This document shows, in pieces, positions 42,248-53,900 of a DNA stretch of 64,000 nucleotides (position 1 is the stretch's first letter; every line of letters starts with the position of its first letter). The notes below the pieces were generated by a model that did not search any database, was not told the origin of the DNA, and saw nothing but the letters and a program-made list of their open reading frames with translations. Both the position numbers and the translations under genes were made by a program. Source of the DNA: Isoetes taiwanensis (taxonomy: Eukaryota; Streptophyta; Lycopodiopsida; Isoetales; Isoetaceae); contig JAJEKV010000001.1 in the NCBI GenBank assembly GCA_021234155.1, forward strand, positions 18,867,382 through 18,931,381, written 5' to 3'.

Positions 42248-44053
42248 GCTATGGCTATGGTCATCTACATAACTCTTTTTCCCTCAGAAACGGTTATGGT
42301 TGTGGCCATCTATGTAATTCTTCTGAGTTACATTCAGATTCTTTTATTCTGAAAATTTTGGTCTTTCCATTGCAGATAATTGCAAGATATTTATCACATC
42401 ATTTGAAGCCTTCCACATGGATACTTTGTGAGCAAGGTAACAATTGCAATATGATGTTGTATTGCAAAATGTAAATAGAGAAATCCAACAACAAGGTATT
42501 GAAATAATTTGTATTATTACTTTAGAACATGTTTTTATCTTGCCAAAATGTGTACAGATTTTGCAGACAGAAGCAAAACTTGGAAGTAACGTGAATGGCT
42601 TAATTTCTTCTGGATTAGAAATAGGGAAATGGCGGTGCTTCTAATGGCAGTTAAGAACACATATGCTTCGTTCAATAACCTTTGGAATGCCTACTTTATC
42701 CTTCATGGGACCCAATGTTATTGTAATCTAATCAATAACAGCGGCTAATTTACACTCATGCCAACCAGGTCCTTCTGTATGCTCCATAGTTTATTTTAAA
42801 ATTAAGTTGTTTATGATTATATTTGCACATTCATATGACATAGACTGCTGTGATTCATTGACAGTGGAGATGCCTTTGTATCATTTCTATTTGGTGGCAG
42901 TTATAGAGCGAAGGATTCTTGCTGTAAAGGTTTAACATTGAGAAATATGCTTCAGCTTACACAAAATCAGCAATTATTAGTGCTGTCTTTATAGCAATAA
43001 TGGTAGAGGAGGAGACCACATTGGATGATCAGATGTGCGGCTATTGTTAGATGAAGATCATTCTCTTTATTTCTCATGTAATACCTTTCCCAGTTACTCG
43101 GACAAAATAAATTGGATTCATATAATTCTGAGCACCATGGCGAAGAAAGCAAGACATCTACTAAGAAACCACAGGCAGCCAGTTGGAACTGGATGATGAT
43201 CTTGATTTGGATTCAAAGTTGTGTTGGTAAAGGGAGGCTGAGGAATCTCTGATAATGGAAGACAAGACTTGCTTTTATATTTTCCTTTGTAGCAGTTGCT
43301 ATATCAGATGCTTCCATCTGAGAAAATTGTTTATGACATATATGTTATAACAGACGGATATTCATGCTTGTGATTAAAAAGGCAAATTGCTCAAGGATAG
43401 ATACTACTTTATATTCTTTCTGTTGGACTCATGATGCCTGCATAAGAAATTTACTTGCTTCCGAATAATTCTAACAACTTCTTGACATTCATTTACAGGA
43501 CGTTGAACACAAACTATACCAAACTGAATTGAGCAAGACAACATGGAAATCCAAAGTGTTCCAGTTAAATATGCTTGGGACGATGTATATGAATCAAAAA
43601 AGATGCAGAACAACTATTTGAGAAGTAATTCCACTGAATTGGCACGGAGAATGTAAACTCCTGCTGCAACAAATAATAAATCTTGCACAAACCAATGAAG
43701 CATGTACTTAATATCTAATATTTCTTCTCTTCATGCTAAGGGTGCTTCTAACAGTTTATCTGAATGGAAATCTTTGTTATTTTACAAAAAAGTTTAATAT
43801 CTTTAAACGTCACTGAAAATCATAGCACTTCACATTCTAAGGTATTAGTAATTTGCAATGCAACAGACGGAGACGCTGTAGATGCGCTGTCGGAGATGCC
43901 TAGATGTTATAGCGTTCAGCTATGGCAGTAGCTAGATGTAGCCAGACGGGGTCTTCTTTACTCTGCTCCACAACGCCGCTTTTTGCATTCCTTTTACAAA
44001 CTTCTAAGTCTGGGCGGCGTACACAGTGCATGTTCTTCGGTTACTTTGGAAGC

Positions 44054-44280
44054 TAGAGTAGGAGGCAAAAGGTGATGCATTAAGCTGCGCAAAGCGCCAT
44101 GTACATGTTTTTTTTTATTCCATTCAACACCTTCAAGGTTTCCTATCATAGCTTGCTCAGGAGATTTGCTTGGGAGGCAATTGAGCCTTCATCAGATCCT
44201 AATATCTCTTAACTGTAACAAGATTAGTACTGGCATTCCCGTTTGCTGCATGAATGCTTGATGTAAAAAATTGCATAGTG
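44054..44280 (+). repeat. Direct repeat in Helitron E, right copy
   Basis: Second copy of 42021-42247, ending GTAAAAAATTGCATAGTG. It lies close to the Helitron 3' end. Confidence 0.8.
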
Positions 44281-45351
44281 ATTTTGCAATGGGAGTTCGT
44301 AACTGTGTTCTACATGCAAAACAAAAGTAGGAAACGAGAAGTAGGGAGACATAACATTTCTTTACTGTACTATCTAAAGGAACTTGGTGATATGAATGCA
44401 CGATAAGAAAGAAAAAATTGTCACTTCAAATATATAATGTCATCAAGCAAATCCTTTTTAGCTAATTCTAGAATTGTCAAAACCATTAAATCCATTAAAC
44501 TAATTTTGGGGCTTTGTGCTTTTGGCATAAAAGCCATGAAATCAATTTTGAGACTATGCGAGTGGGTACATAGATGAAGCTCAAAAGTGAATCTCTAAAC
44601 AAGAGTATAGTTGCAATAGGCAAAGAAGATTGTCCGTGTCATGATGCCATCTCTACACATGGTTCCAACTTATGCCCAGCAACGCTGGGCACCAATACTA
44701 GTTGTTGTTTATATTGTTATAGGCTTTGCTTGGCAGAATGTTTAACCCCATTATAAATAATTAGTGCCCATTGTTGCTTAAGTTCAAAACTTATAGTTTT
44801 GTGTTGCTTTTAAATTTTTCTTTTTCAAAATGGAATTGTTGTCTAAGTTCAAAACTTATAGTTTCTGTTGCCCGTTTAATTTTCCTTTTACAAAATAGAT
44901 TTAGTGAACTTCATCGTTGACTGTAAGAACATGTCTGCTTGCTTGTTCGCTTGTCACACATAGTGCTCAGGTTGTCAATATGCATATATGTATTATAACT
45001 ATTACACACAATACTATAGATGTGTTGTTATATACCATGTAGCAACATTTGCATGATATAGATCTTTCAATAAAAGATATAGAAAGGGCAAAGCAAATGA
45101 GGCCTACATTGTTTTTCCTAAAAGATCATATGTTGCAAATATGCAGCTTTGAGTTTTCATTAGGACCACAAGCAAACCACAATTAACCTCCAGGACATAT
45201 AAATTGAAGTTCATCTTGAGTGAAATAATCCATGAATAGAACACCACAGCCATCTCCGCTTACCATTTCGGTTACCGCAACAATAGAAAATTAACAGGCA
45301 AACAATGTCCCGCTTTTGGATGTTGCGTTAATGCAGCCAAGAGTGCAGGCC

Positions 45352-45840
45352 TTGCAGACTTTATGCATAGCCACCGTTAATATTTAATCCAGAATCATGG
45401 CTTTAGACTCGCACAAACTGCAGAAAGGAAGTTTTTAAGGTAATCGATCTGGGCCAAACATAATATGATGTGCAACTCAATTTTAGCATATACACATAGC
45501 ACTAAGCACTTTCTTACCTTGCCCAGAACATTCAGGTCAATAAAAATACTCCAGGCTTAACCTAAATGGTTTTTGCAGACCTTATGCATAGCCATCGTTA
45601 ATGTTTAATCCAGAATCATGGCTTTAAGATGAAGGACAACACAAAATTCATCCTTGTGAGCTGTAAAGACTCGCATAAACTGCAGGAAACCTTAATCTAA
45701 ATCAAAAAGAAGAAAAAATAGAGTTTTTAATGTAATCAATCTGGGCCCAACATAATCTGATGTGCAACTCAATTTTAGCATCTACATAGCATTGAGCACT
45801 TTCTTCCCTTGATAATCTACTTTCCAATACATTCGGTCAA
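45352..45840. repeat. Direct repeat pair in Helitron D
   Basis: Copies at 45352-45540 and 45573-45840 share TTGCAGAC(C)TTATGCATAGCC, AATCCAGAATCATGGCTTTA, GACTCGCAxAAACTGCAG, GGCC(C)AACATAAT and CATTCxGGTCAA. The second copy has an extra 70-80 bp. They look like a tandem duplication of Helitron D interior. Confidence 0.75.
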
Positions 45841-46710
45841 CAACTAAAAGGAGAATTTCTCGCATTAAATCTGTCATAATGTACATATAGCAAATCTTCT
45901 ATGTGATGAAAGACCTGCATACTGCACAATTTGGGAAGGAAATAATGTACAATTTTTTGATACCTGACACAGATATCCGACTCCAGACCTTTTGAGAGCC
46001 AATGTTTGCCGTTTTGAAGAAGCCCTTTAGGCATCAGAGTTGCTGTAAATAAGCAGTGCTAAAATTTCTTGTTAGATCTCCAACCTGTTTAAGCTGAACG
46101 CTTCTTGGTCGTCCGCACACATGCTCAAGCTTGACAAAGAAAAACAAAATTCATATCAAACAAAGACAAAGAAACAAAATTCTGAAATATCAAACATACC
46201 TTGATTAACTGATGACAATTTAAAGTTCTCATCCACAACTGAAAATGGCATAAAGTTTACTACCAGCTTCCAATAATGGCTTTGCAGCAGCCGAAATCCA
46301 TAGCGTGCAGCTCAAAATGCAAGCTATACATTACCAATTTGATCGGTTTACTATATGAAGCGCCAATCTTGGTTGCAGCCATATGCATTTGTGCTTCTCT
46401 GCTCTGCAGCGAGTCATGTAAGAGAGGTTTTATCTAACGACGAAGAACCAAATCAACAACAAACCAAGAAAAAAATACCCAAACATAAGGAGGTTCGAAT
46501 CTGTGGTCAACACAAACCAACGGAATGAAGCTATGGAGATGAAGCTGGGCCGCACTACCAAGATTTACCGAGTTTTGATGCTTTGCCGCTCGAGAGCTAA
46601 AACCCTAAAGAAGCCTATTCGTTCGATCTAGACCAAACTGATCTGAGCCGTCCACTTTAGGGCGCGATGCATAACGGACACATGGTAAAACATTATAATA
46701 TAGGATAGGA

Positions 46711-47411
46711 TAGGGGTAAAAGGCAAAAGGAAATCACAAGCTGAAAAGTTAGTGGAGGAAGCAAATGTGGACAGGAAAATTTATGGAAGAAATGAGACTG
46801 GCAGAAGCAAAAGGCTTGAAGTCTTAGGGCATGACTATGATCAAATCATGGCATTGGTAGCAGATGAAGATATTCCAAGGACAGTAGAAGAGGCACTAAC
46901 TTGTCCAGACAAAGCCAAGTGGGAGGAAGCCATGAAAGATGAACGTTCTTCTTTTGATGAAACAGAAACCTATCAGCTTGTAGATCATCCAGCAGATCAC
47001 AATGTAATTGGAAGCAAATGGATATTTAAAATCAAAGAAGGCGTGGATGGTTTAAGAAAATACAAGGCTCACCTTGTTGCTCAAGGGTTTACACAAAAGA
47101 AGGGGAAAGACTTTGAAGAAACCTACTCACCTATTGTAAAACTTACAAGTATAAGAGTTTTATTGGGATTAGCAAATGCCTTGAATTTAGAATTACATCA
47201 CATGGATGTGAAAACAGCTTTTTTGAATGCAAGATTGGATGAAAAGGTTTATATGAAGCAGGCCCCAGGATATGAACAAGGCAAGGATAAAGTCTGGAGA
47301 TTAAATAGGGCAGTCTATGGGATGGAACAGGCTCCAAGGGAATGGTACATGTGTATAAACAACTATTTCAGGGATCAGGGTTTTGAAAAAATGCCAAAAC
47401 ACTTCATATAG
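46711..47411 (+). CDS. Copia reverse transcriptase, 5' half
   Basis: The frame continues the ORF cut at 38368 (codon A|TA, then GVKGKRKSQAEKLVEEANVD). RT_2 blocks follow: KWEEAMKDERSSFDETETYQ, VIGSKWIFKIKEG, YKAHLVAQGFTQKKG, DFEETYSPIVKLTSIRVLLG, HHMDVKTAFLNARLDEKVYM and LNRAVYGMEQAPREWYMCIN. The first catalytic Asp (HMDVKTAF) is present. YVDD is missing because the sequence departs from copia after QGFEKMPK. Confidence 0.85.
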
Positions 47412-48402
47412 ATTCCCATAGCGAAAAATTCATGACTATACAGGTGTGAATAAGCTTTACATGGCCATTCACATGGTTCTACATGGAATTCCTTGTTGCT
47501 CTTATTGTATTCGAGACTATGGAGCAATAAGGTAGGCCTTCCTCACGTGCTATTGCGTTCACAAAAATAACATTCCAAATACGAACCCTTCTCATTTGTT
47601 TATCAAGGATATTTTGACAATCCAACGATGTCGCATCAAAAGCGTAAAAGGTCTTCTCTAAGTTCTTTTTATAAGGTTTTGGATATGCTGGCATATAAAT
47701 GTACTGGAAATGACATTGAGTTATCAATGGTTTAGAGGGCAATACAGACATCTTGAGAATAATAAAATTAACAACCAAGACGGCAGGGGAATTGAAACCG
47801 GTCTACATATTACCTTACCTGAATATCTGATCAAACAATAAAATGTCCTGAGAGAGAACCCCCTGAAACAATGTCCTTATAATGGTTGACCATTATTGTT
47901 CAGTAGTTAGGTGGACATGGAAGGCAATTATGTCAACTTGTTGAGAGGTCATTTGGTTACATTCTAGTATATTCCAACCATGAATATACAACAATATATT
48001 GGAGCATAATAGAATATTGAAACCCCAGTGACTTGTTCAGAGGGTCATTTGCCTAGTGCCACTTGAGAATGCAATTGTGCCTCCTTGTTTAATGAGAATA
48101 CCGTAACTCCCTTGAATCGTATATTCTATGAATATGCCAAAATATGCTAGAATAGCCCATCCCACACCTTCCCACCGCATGTCCCTAATCCAACTTAAAA
48201 CAAGCATTGAGTTTGTTAAAAGACACAACCACATATTCCTTCATTATCCACAATCCTTGAACCTTGTAATATCAACCAAACCCTTAAAACTCCAAGGCTT
48301 GCCTTAAGGTAAAATTATACCTATACCCTTAAAACTTACAAGTATTACAAAAATAGATGAGGAAATGGAGTTCGGGCTCAAATAGCAATAACAGTTTTGT
48401 AA
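47412..48402. other. No recognisable gene
   Basis: AT-rich sequence after the copia truncation. Nothing can be supported. Confidence 0.45.
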
Positions 48403-48978
48403 TCAACTAAATAAGAAAATATTCTTTGCAAACACATGTCCACCTGTGTCTTCTAATGGCCCTCTCTCATCAATCATGTAAGGCCATTGTGAACCAAATA
48501 TGCAAGGTGGCAAAGTTGGCCGAAATGGCCTTCTCTCATCAACCATGACAGGCTTCTGTGGACCAAAGAGAGAAGGCGGTAAGTTCGGACGCTCATCTAG
48601 AGATGCATGTATTGCTTTATCCACTATGTCACATTGCACATGTTCCTTAGTTTGTACCAAAATATTACTAGGACCATTCATAACAGTGGAACTGGCATCC
48701 AATTTGATAAATCTATCTTGGAGATCGATAGCCTGCATTATGCTTAAAAGTAAGATCTGATTTGTTGGCGACATTTTTGAAAGCGTTGCCTTTTGAATGC
48801 CTCTCAAGTGCATAAGTAGATCAGGAATGTCCTTGTAGGGATCAGTCGGCTGTACATCTTGCATCATGGTTATGTAATCTCCACCTTGATCTAGAACTGG
48901 TAAAATAGGTTTGATGCCTAGATTATTAGTATTATCATGCATTGTGTCCTCATGATGGAGTACCACATTGTCCACCAT
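48403..48978 (-). CDS. Unrecognised ORF with a repeated DER-LPP-FG-Q motif
   Basis: 191 residues are open on the minus strand. The first part has LLMHLRGIQKATLSKMSPTN and AIDLQDRFIKLDASS. The C-terminal part repeats a unit: DERPNLPPSLFGPQKPVMV, DERRPFRPTLPPCIFGSQWP, then DERGPL. The DNA shows the same duplication (about 48455-48600). No family is known to me. It may be a decayed retrotransposon gag or a small gene. Confidence 0.35.
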   Translation of the reverse strand: MVDNVVLHHEDTMHDNTNNLGIKPILPVLDQGGDYITMMQDVQPTDPYKDIPDLLMHLRGIQKATLSKMSPTNQILLLSIMQAIDLQDRFIKLDASSTVMNGPSNILVQTKEHVQCDIVDKAIHASLDERPNLPPSLFGPQKPVMVDERRPFRPTLPPCIFGSQWPYMIDERGPLEDTGGHVFAKNIFLFS

Positions 48979-49782
48979 CTATGATATTGTATGTTGTCCC
49001 AAGGACTCTTTAGCACATTCGGCCTTCTTTTTTTCTTCTGAATTTTTGTGCTTGCCTCCCTATCTCTAGTGCCAACTGAATATCTTATTCCGATATGAAA
49101 GCAATATCGCCCCAATATTGCTTGTAGCTAGCATGGTTTGAGTTTGATCTGAATACACTATAACAAGCATGTATATACAAGTGGCATGTAAGGCAAAATG
49201 GGACCCTAAATTTCAAACGGATCCAATTGTGGTTTGAGCCTTCCTATGAACCAATTATTTTTACAAATCATCCTGTCAACTAAATACTATGCCATGTACA
49301 TTGAATAATGTTGAGCATAATAAAACTAGCTTTTAGACTATGCCATAAGTCATTGAGTAGTTTTATCAAACCATTACTAGTTTTATTGAACTACTATAGT
49401 ATGCATGAAACAGTCTCATAAACTATAACTGGTTTTAACAAACCACTATCACATTTAAAACCAACACGTATAACTACTATCAATTCTAACGAATCACTAT
49501 GATATGAGGTTTTCTTCTATTGAAAAAAATCATGCATAAAAAACCACATTTATCATGGTTTTTAGATGATCTGACATTGGTTGAACATAGTAGTTGACTT
49601 TTGGGTTCCTTATCTCCGTCTGATTGATTTGACAATGCAGCAAAGGAGCTCTTTGTTATTTTTGCAGCTGATCGATCATAGCTATGATGAAAACGAGACC
49701 TGCTGCCTCTAAAGATCGCACGGCTCATCAGCTCCGGTGATCAAATTCTTAGTCTGTAGATGGGTGCAGAATTAATTGCCCT
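48979..49782. other. No recognisable gene
   Basis: AT-rich. Short frames have no domain. Some short related words (ACTACTATAG, AACCACTATCA, ACGAATCACTATGA) recur at 49370-49510, possibly a decayed repeat. Confidence 0.4.
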
Positions 49783-50064
49783 TGTTGTATGGGGGGAAGC
49801 AAATCGGGACCCCCTTCCGCAGTGGACAGGGGGAGCCTCGCGACCGAGTCCCCTGCCCACTGCGGAAGGGGGGACCGATTTGCTTCCCCCCACAACATGG
49901 AAGATGGGAGCTGCCTTTTTTTTACCGATTCTTGTTCCTGATTGCACCGGCTTGATCTTGATCTTCACCGGCTGAGCGGAATGGCAGCCCCTCTTTCCAT
50001 TCCGGAGTGTAGGGGACTGCCACATGGCAGCACCAGGATGATTCCGGCGACCCATCTTCCATGT
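49783..50064. repeat. Fold-back: two nested inverted repeats with a 50 bp hairpin
   Basis: 49783-49833 and 49849-49897 are near-complementary arms (TGTTGTATGGGGGGAAGC pairs with GCTTCCCCCCACAACA) around a loop of about 15 bp. An outer pair ACATGGAAGATGGG (49895-49908) and CCCATCTTCCATGT (50051-50064) is perfect over 14 bp. Between them TGGCAGCCCCT and AGGGGACTGCCA pair again. The GC-rich arms stand out from the AT-rich surroundings. It could be an MITE-like foldback or a small-RNA hairpin precursor. Confidence 0.75.
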
Positions 50065-50445
50065 TGGTATTGCGAAAGGGACACAGACACGAAATGTTTT
50101 CTTTTCTTGGATTCAGCTAAAACCTCCCTCACATAACTATCGAAATTTTTGGAGCCTATCTGAACAATAGAAAGCCTCGTTCCAGCTCGTACGCTCAATT
50201 AGAGCCTCCCAATTTTGCTCCAGACGTTTGATCCATGTGGGTATTGCTAAAGAAAGGCAACAAGAGCAGCAGAAGGAAAGGGCAGAAAAAAAAAAAAATA
50301 GTGCAGTCTTCTTCGGCATGCACTCTGTTTCCGGAAACATACCAGGCCTTTTCAAATCAATGGCTTAAGGAAGAGAGGGATCGGCATGGCAGAAATTGGA
50401 ACCGAAAATGAAAAGGCCAAGCTCAAACACGAGGGAACTGGCGTT

Positions 50446-50715
50446 TCAGACATGATGGGTTATTTGGTACACCAAAGAAGAATATGGACGGACTTCTTCT
50501 AGGCCGACATGGCCTGATTTTAGGTTTAAGCTAAGTAGGGTAGCCAAAACCACCGGATTAACCTTGGCTATGGCGTCTCGGCTGGCAGTTTTGTGATCAA
50601 AGGCACAATTATGTTTATCTGAGTAGCAATCGAGGGAGCATAATACGTCCCCACATTTGCATGCCTCGCATCGGATCAGAAAAAGATGTGGAAGAAGATG
50701 CAGCATAGGGTACAA
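50446..50715 (-). pseudogene. AN1-type zinc-finger fragment (SAP family)
   Basis: The minus frame reads [42 protein letters not shown]. Plant stress-associated proteins end with C-RCG-x-x-FC-x-x-HRYSDxHxCxFDYK-x-x-x-xDAIAKxNPVV, so the family is clear. The zinc-binding His of HRY is replaced (LDCY), which would weaken the finger, and the usual C-terminal KAEKLDKI is replaced by other residues. The A20 half is not seen upstream on the minus strand. It ends 200 bp from the 5' end of Helitron F. Confidence 0.65.
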
Positions 50716-50918
50716 CAGCGGCAGGGAGTCCGGTCGCTCAAGCTATAGCAGCGGATTCAGATGCCAGCAACAGAAAGAAGATGGCCCTGAGGATTAAGCC
50801 GTTTTCAAGAGATGATGAATGCGACGACAATTTCTTCCATCTTTGCAAGGCTGAGTTCTGTAGTGAGCACGAGCAGGTGAAGCCAGCATTCAAAAATCCA
50901 TGAGCATATTCATAAGCA

Positions 50919-53900
50919 TCTTATCTTATATTATAATGTTATTGTGTAAGTGTTGGACCCAGCCCTAATTTTAACGGCCCAGATTTGACCAAAACAATGG
51001 CGATGATGATGCCACGTCACAATTTTTTGAGTTTTTTTTAGGGTTCGCGAGGGCGCCAATTCACTCCAATTCATTCCAATCCGGGATTCGAGTTAGGATT
51101 CGATCTGGAGCAGTTTGTTTTGGAGCGGTTCTTCTGTGCTTATTTCGACTTCGTTCAATTATTGAACAGGAGGCAAACGAGATGGCTAGAATCAATTTAG
51201 CAAATGTTGATGCCGAGATTTGCCCTCGGAAGACTTCAACGATCTTAAACTACTTAATCTTTGCTTTTGCTATGCCAGCCAACTCCTCAATTTGTTTTAT
51301 CTCTTTTTCCAGATAACACTGCATAACAGTAGTCGAAGGTAAGCAATGAATTCAGTTAAGCTGCTGGAGGGCAAAAGGTAATTTATTTTTTGGGTGAAGC
51401 CATCAGACATGGTATTGTTGCTTCGATCATAGCTATGGGAAGAGGAGAATTTTGAACATCTATTTTTTGATCTATTTGATGAAATGAGCATTCTTGATGC
51501 TTAGCTGCAACTTTTACCAGGATTAAGCAATGAGGAATTCTTCCATGGAAGGGCATTGCAGATGCCACGTGTTAAATAGTATTGAATGCTTGCAAAGTGT
51601 AGGCCAGGTTCTATAGGAGCAAGAGGGGGATGATTTTGAGATAAATTGGAAATATTCTCTGGGTTTACTGTAAGTGTGGAATGAAGGAAGAGGGGTACCA
51701 GGCTTTCCATGCTTTCCATGCAAGATATGCCCAAATAGTGTTTGTGACTAATCTGACAGGAGAGTATGTAAAAGAGGGCAGGTACATGATTTTCCCTGTC
51801 TTTGCAGACATTGAGATATTATGAATGGAAGATCGGTTGGCAGCTTTTGGGTTATTGGATGGGACATTACGTGAAAAGATCATGCAAGAGATGTGATAAC
51901 ATGGAAGGCTGTTACATATGACGAATCAATCTATGATAACAAGTTTTTCTAATTTTGACAAATATGTTACACGATATTGTTATATGCATCTTCTTATTGT
52001 AAGCAAGTGTACTTGACTATAAGAGGTATGCAGTAGTAGAGGCAAGTGAGGTTGCATCTCTATCAGAAGGTAGCTATACCAGAAGGTATCGAGTGAGGAG
52101 ATGATTTGATGTGAAATTGCTAAGTCGAGTGCTAGAGACTATCCTACATAATCATTATCCGCTTTCAAAGATGAACTCCTATTGTATAGAGATGCATTTT
52201 AGAAAATGTTTCTGGTTAGGTCAATAAATCACAAGTAGTAATGGATGGCAACCTCGCTTTTACTAGGTTGACCTCGGAAAGTGAGCCCCCGTGTAAATTC
52301 TCAAGCATTTTGTATGGAGCCGGACCTTTCTTCAATTTGCGCATTGGAATGGAGTGAAACGTTTAAACTCATTATGAGATCAATTTGAAATATAAGATTA
52401 AAATATCTTGGGGATACTTTTGGGCTTCTCTAAATCCATGTCGGATCACCTCTGTACATGTGGTCTCAAAATTTCAAGCAACTCTTTAACCTCTCATCTT
52501 CTATAACCCGATACTCGGGAAAACGGTCTCGATGGCTCTTACAAGATATGTATATGAGATTTAATAGCTATTTCTTTTTCTATCGTGGCGTGGGTAAAAC
52601 ACGGTCATCGCATAAGATACTTTAGACTTATTATACCCGCATATAAGTATTACGATATAGTCAATTAAATGCATGCGATTATTGAGTTGGAGGAGCGGTG
52701 ATGAGAAGTTATGGAAGTTGCAACATGAATATAAAGAAGTTGTGCAATGAAGGAAAACTAAAAGAAGCATTGGGTATTTTGCGGCTTGTAGATAGGAATG
52801 AAGGTGAAATATTTACGGATGCCCGTGATTCATGTCTTCGTGAGGATGTACCAAGTCAAATATCTTGGCGAGGAAGGAAAGAAAGTGCATGCCATGCTTA
52901 TGATTGCCTTCCTAAGACCAACCATATTGTTGTCTAATACAATGATTGACATGTATAGCAAATGCGGAAGCCTAATCCATGGATGTGGCTTATTTTGATG
53001 TAATGCAAGAACGTAATGTGTACTCATGGACCATGTTGATTGCGGGATATACTCAAACGGTGATGGGCGGAAGAGCCTTAAGCTTTTTAGACATATGCAG
53101 CAAGAAGGTGTCAAGCCGGACAAGGTCACCTTTGTGAATGTTTCTATCAAAGATGTGCTTCTATACAATCTCGTGGAACAAGGAAAGAGATTTCATGCTT
53201 ATGTTCTGAATTTGGGTCATGCGCTTGATGTCTTTGTTGGCACTTCACTCATAGATCTGTATGCAAATTGTGGGAGCATATTTGATGCTCGGCATGTATT
53301 TGACAGACTCCCAGCCCATAACGTTTTCACGTGGTCAACAATGATATCAAAGTATTCTCAGATTGCAGATGCAGAAGAAGCTCTTAGACTTTTTGATCAA
53401 ATGGTGCTGAGGAACATCAAACCAAATTTAGTTTCATTTGTTAGCGCCTTTGGTGCATGTGCAAGTTTAGCAGCCCTGTCCTTAGGCAAGAAGCTACACT
53501 CAGATATTACAATAGCTGGATACGATCTGGATATGGTTGTAGAAAGTGCTATAGTTGGTATGTACGTAAGGTGTGCATGCATGAATCATGCATGCCAAGT
53601 GTTTAATATGATGTTGGTTCGAAATATCGGCGATCATTCCTTGCATTTTGAGTATTATATAATTATGTAAATCAGCATAAATGTAGTTACCAAAGTGATG
53701 TTCATGATGTTCATTACAATCCCGACAATTGTGATGACATCAATGTCATTTGACATCTCAAAGATTATTTGTTGGCACAAACAAGTTTATTTTGGAACCA
53801 TTTGAAGTCCCAAGTAGTATAAAGCTATAAAATATACAAGCTTAAATGCATCTTTAACGACCATTGTCCTTAATAAGTTCAACAATCGATAGATAGCATT

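Larger units (their letters stand above)
40893..44701 (+). mobile_element. Helitron E (plus strand) carrying an AP2/ERF fragment
   Basis: 5' end A|TCTTCTTATATTATAATG, then GTGCAAGTAATGGACCACGC and CCTAAATTAGACGGCCGAGA. The 3' end is GCCCAGCAACGCTGGGC at 44674-44690, then ACCAATACTAG at 44691-44701 and T. It sits inside Helitron D in the opposite orientation. The cargo includes plant gene sequence with an AP2 domain and a 227 bp direct repeat. No Rep/helicase. Confidence 0.75.
40593..46710 (-). mobile_element. Helitron D (minus strand), host of nested Helitron E
   Basis: The 3' end at 40593 reads, on minus, GCCCATCAACGATGGGC then ACCATAACTAG. The 5' end at 46710 reads A|TCCTATCCTATATTATAATG followed by GTGTCCGTTATGCATCGCGC and CCTAAAGTGGACGG. 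The hairpin arms carry paired changes (GCCCATC/GATGGGC), which keep the stem. The right boundary is set by the frame of the interrupted copia ORF. Without Helitron E it is about 2.3 kb. No recognisable gene is present. Confidence 0.7.
34256..47411 (+). mobile_element. Ty1/copia element, 3'-truncated, split by a Helitron block
   Basis: The 5' LTR, PBS, gag and pol up to the middle of RT are present in plus orientation. The domain order protease-integrase-RT defines Ty1/copia. Pol is interrupted at 38368/38369 and resumes at 46711. Removing 38369-46710 gives an uninterrupted frame. The element stops at about 47411 inside RT, before the YVDD motif. The rest of RT, RNase H and the 3' LTR are absent. 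Confidence 0.85.

Noticed and set aside
53397-53582. Minus-strand ORF opposite the PPR repeats
   Set aside because: It is a shadow frame. The plus strand shows the PPR repeats.
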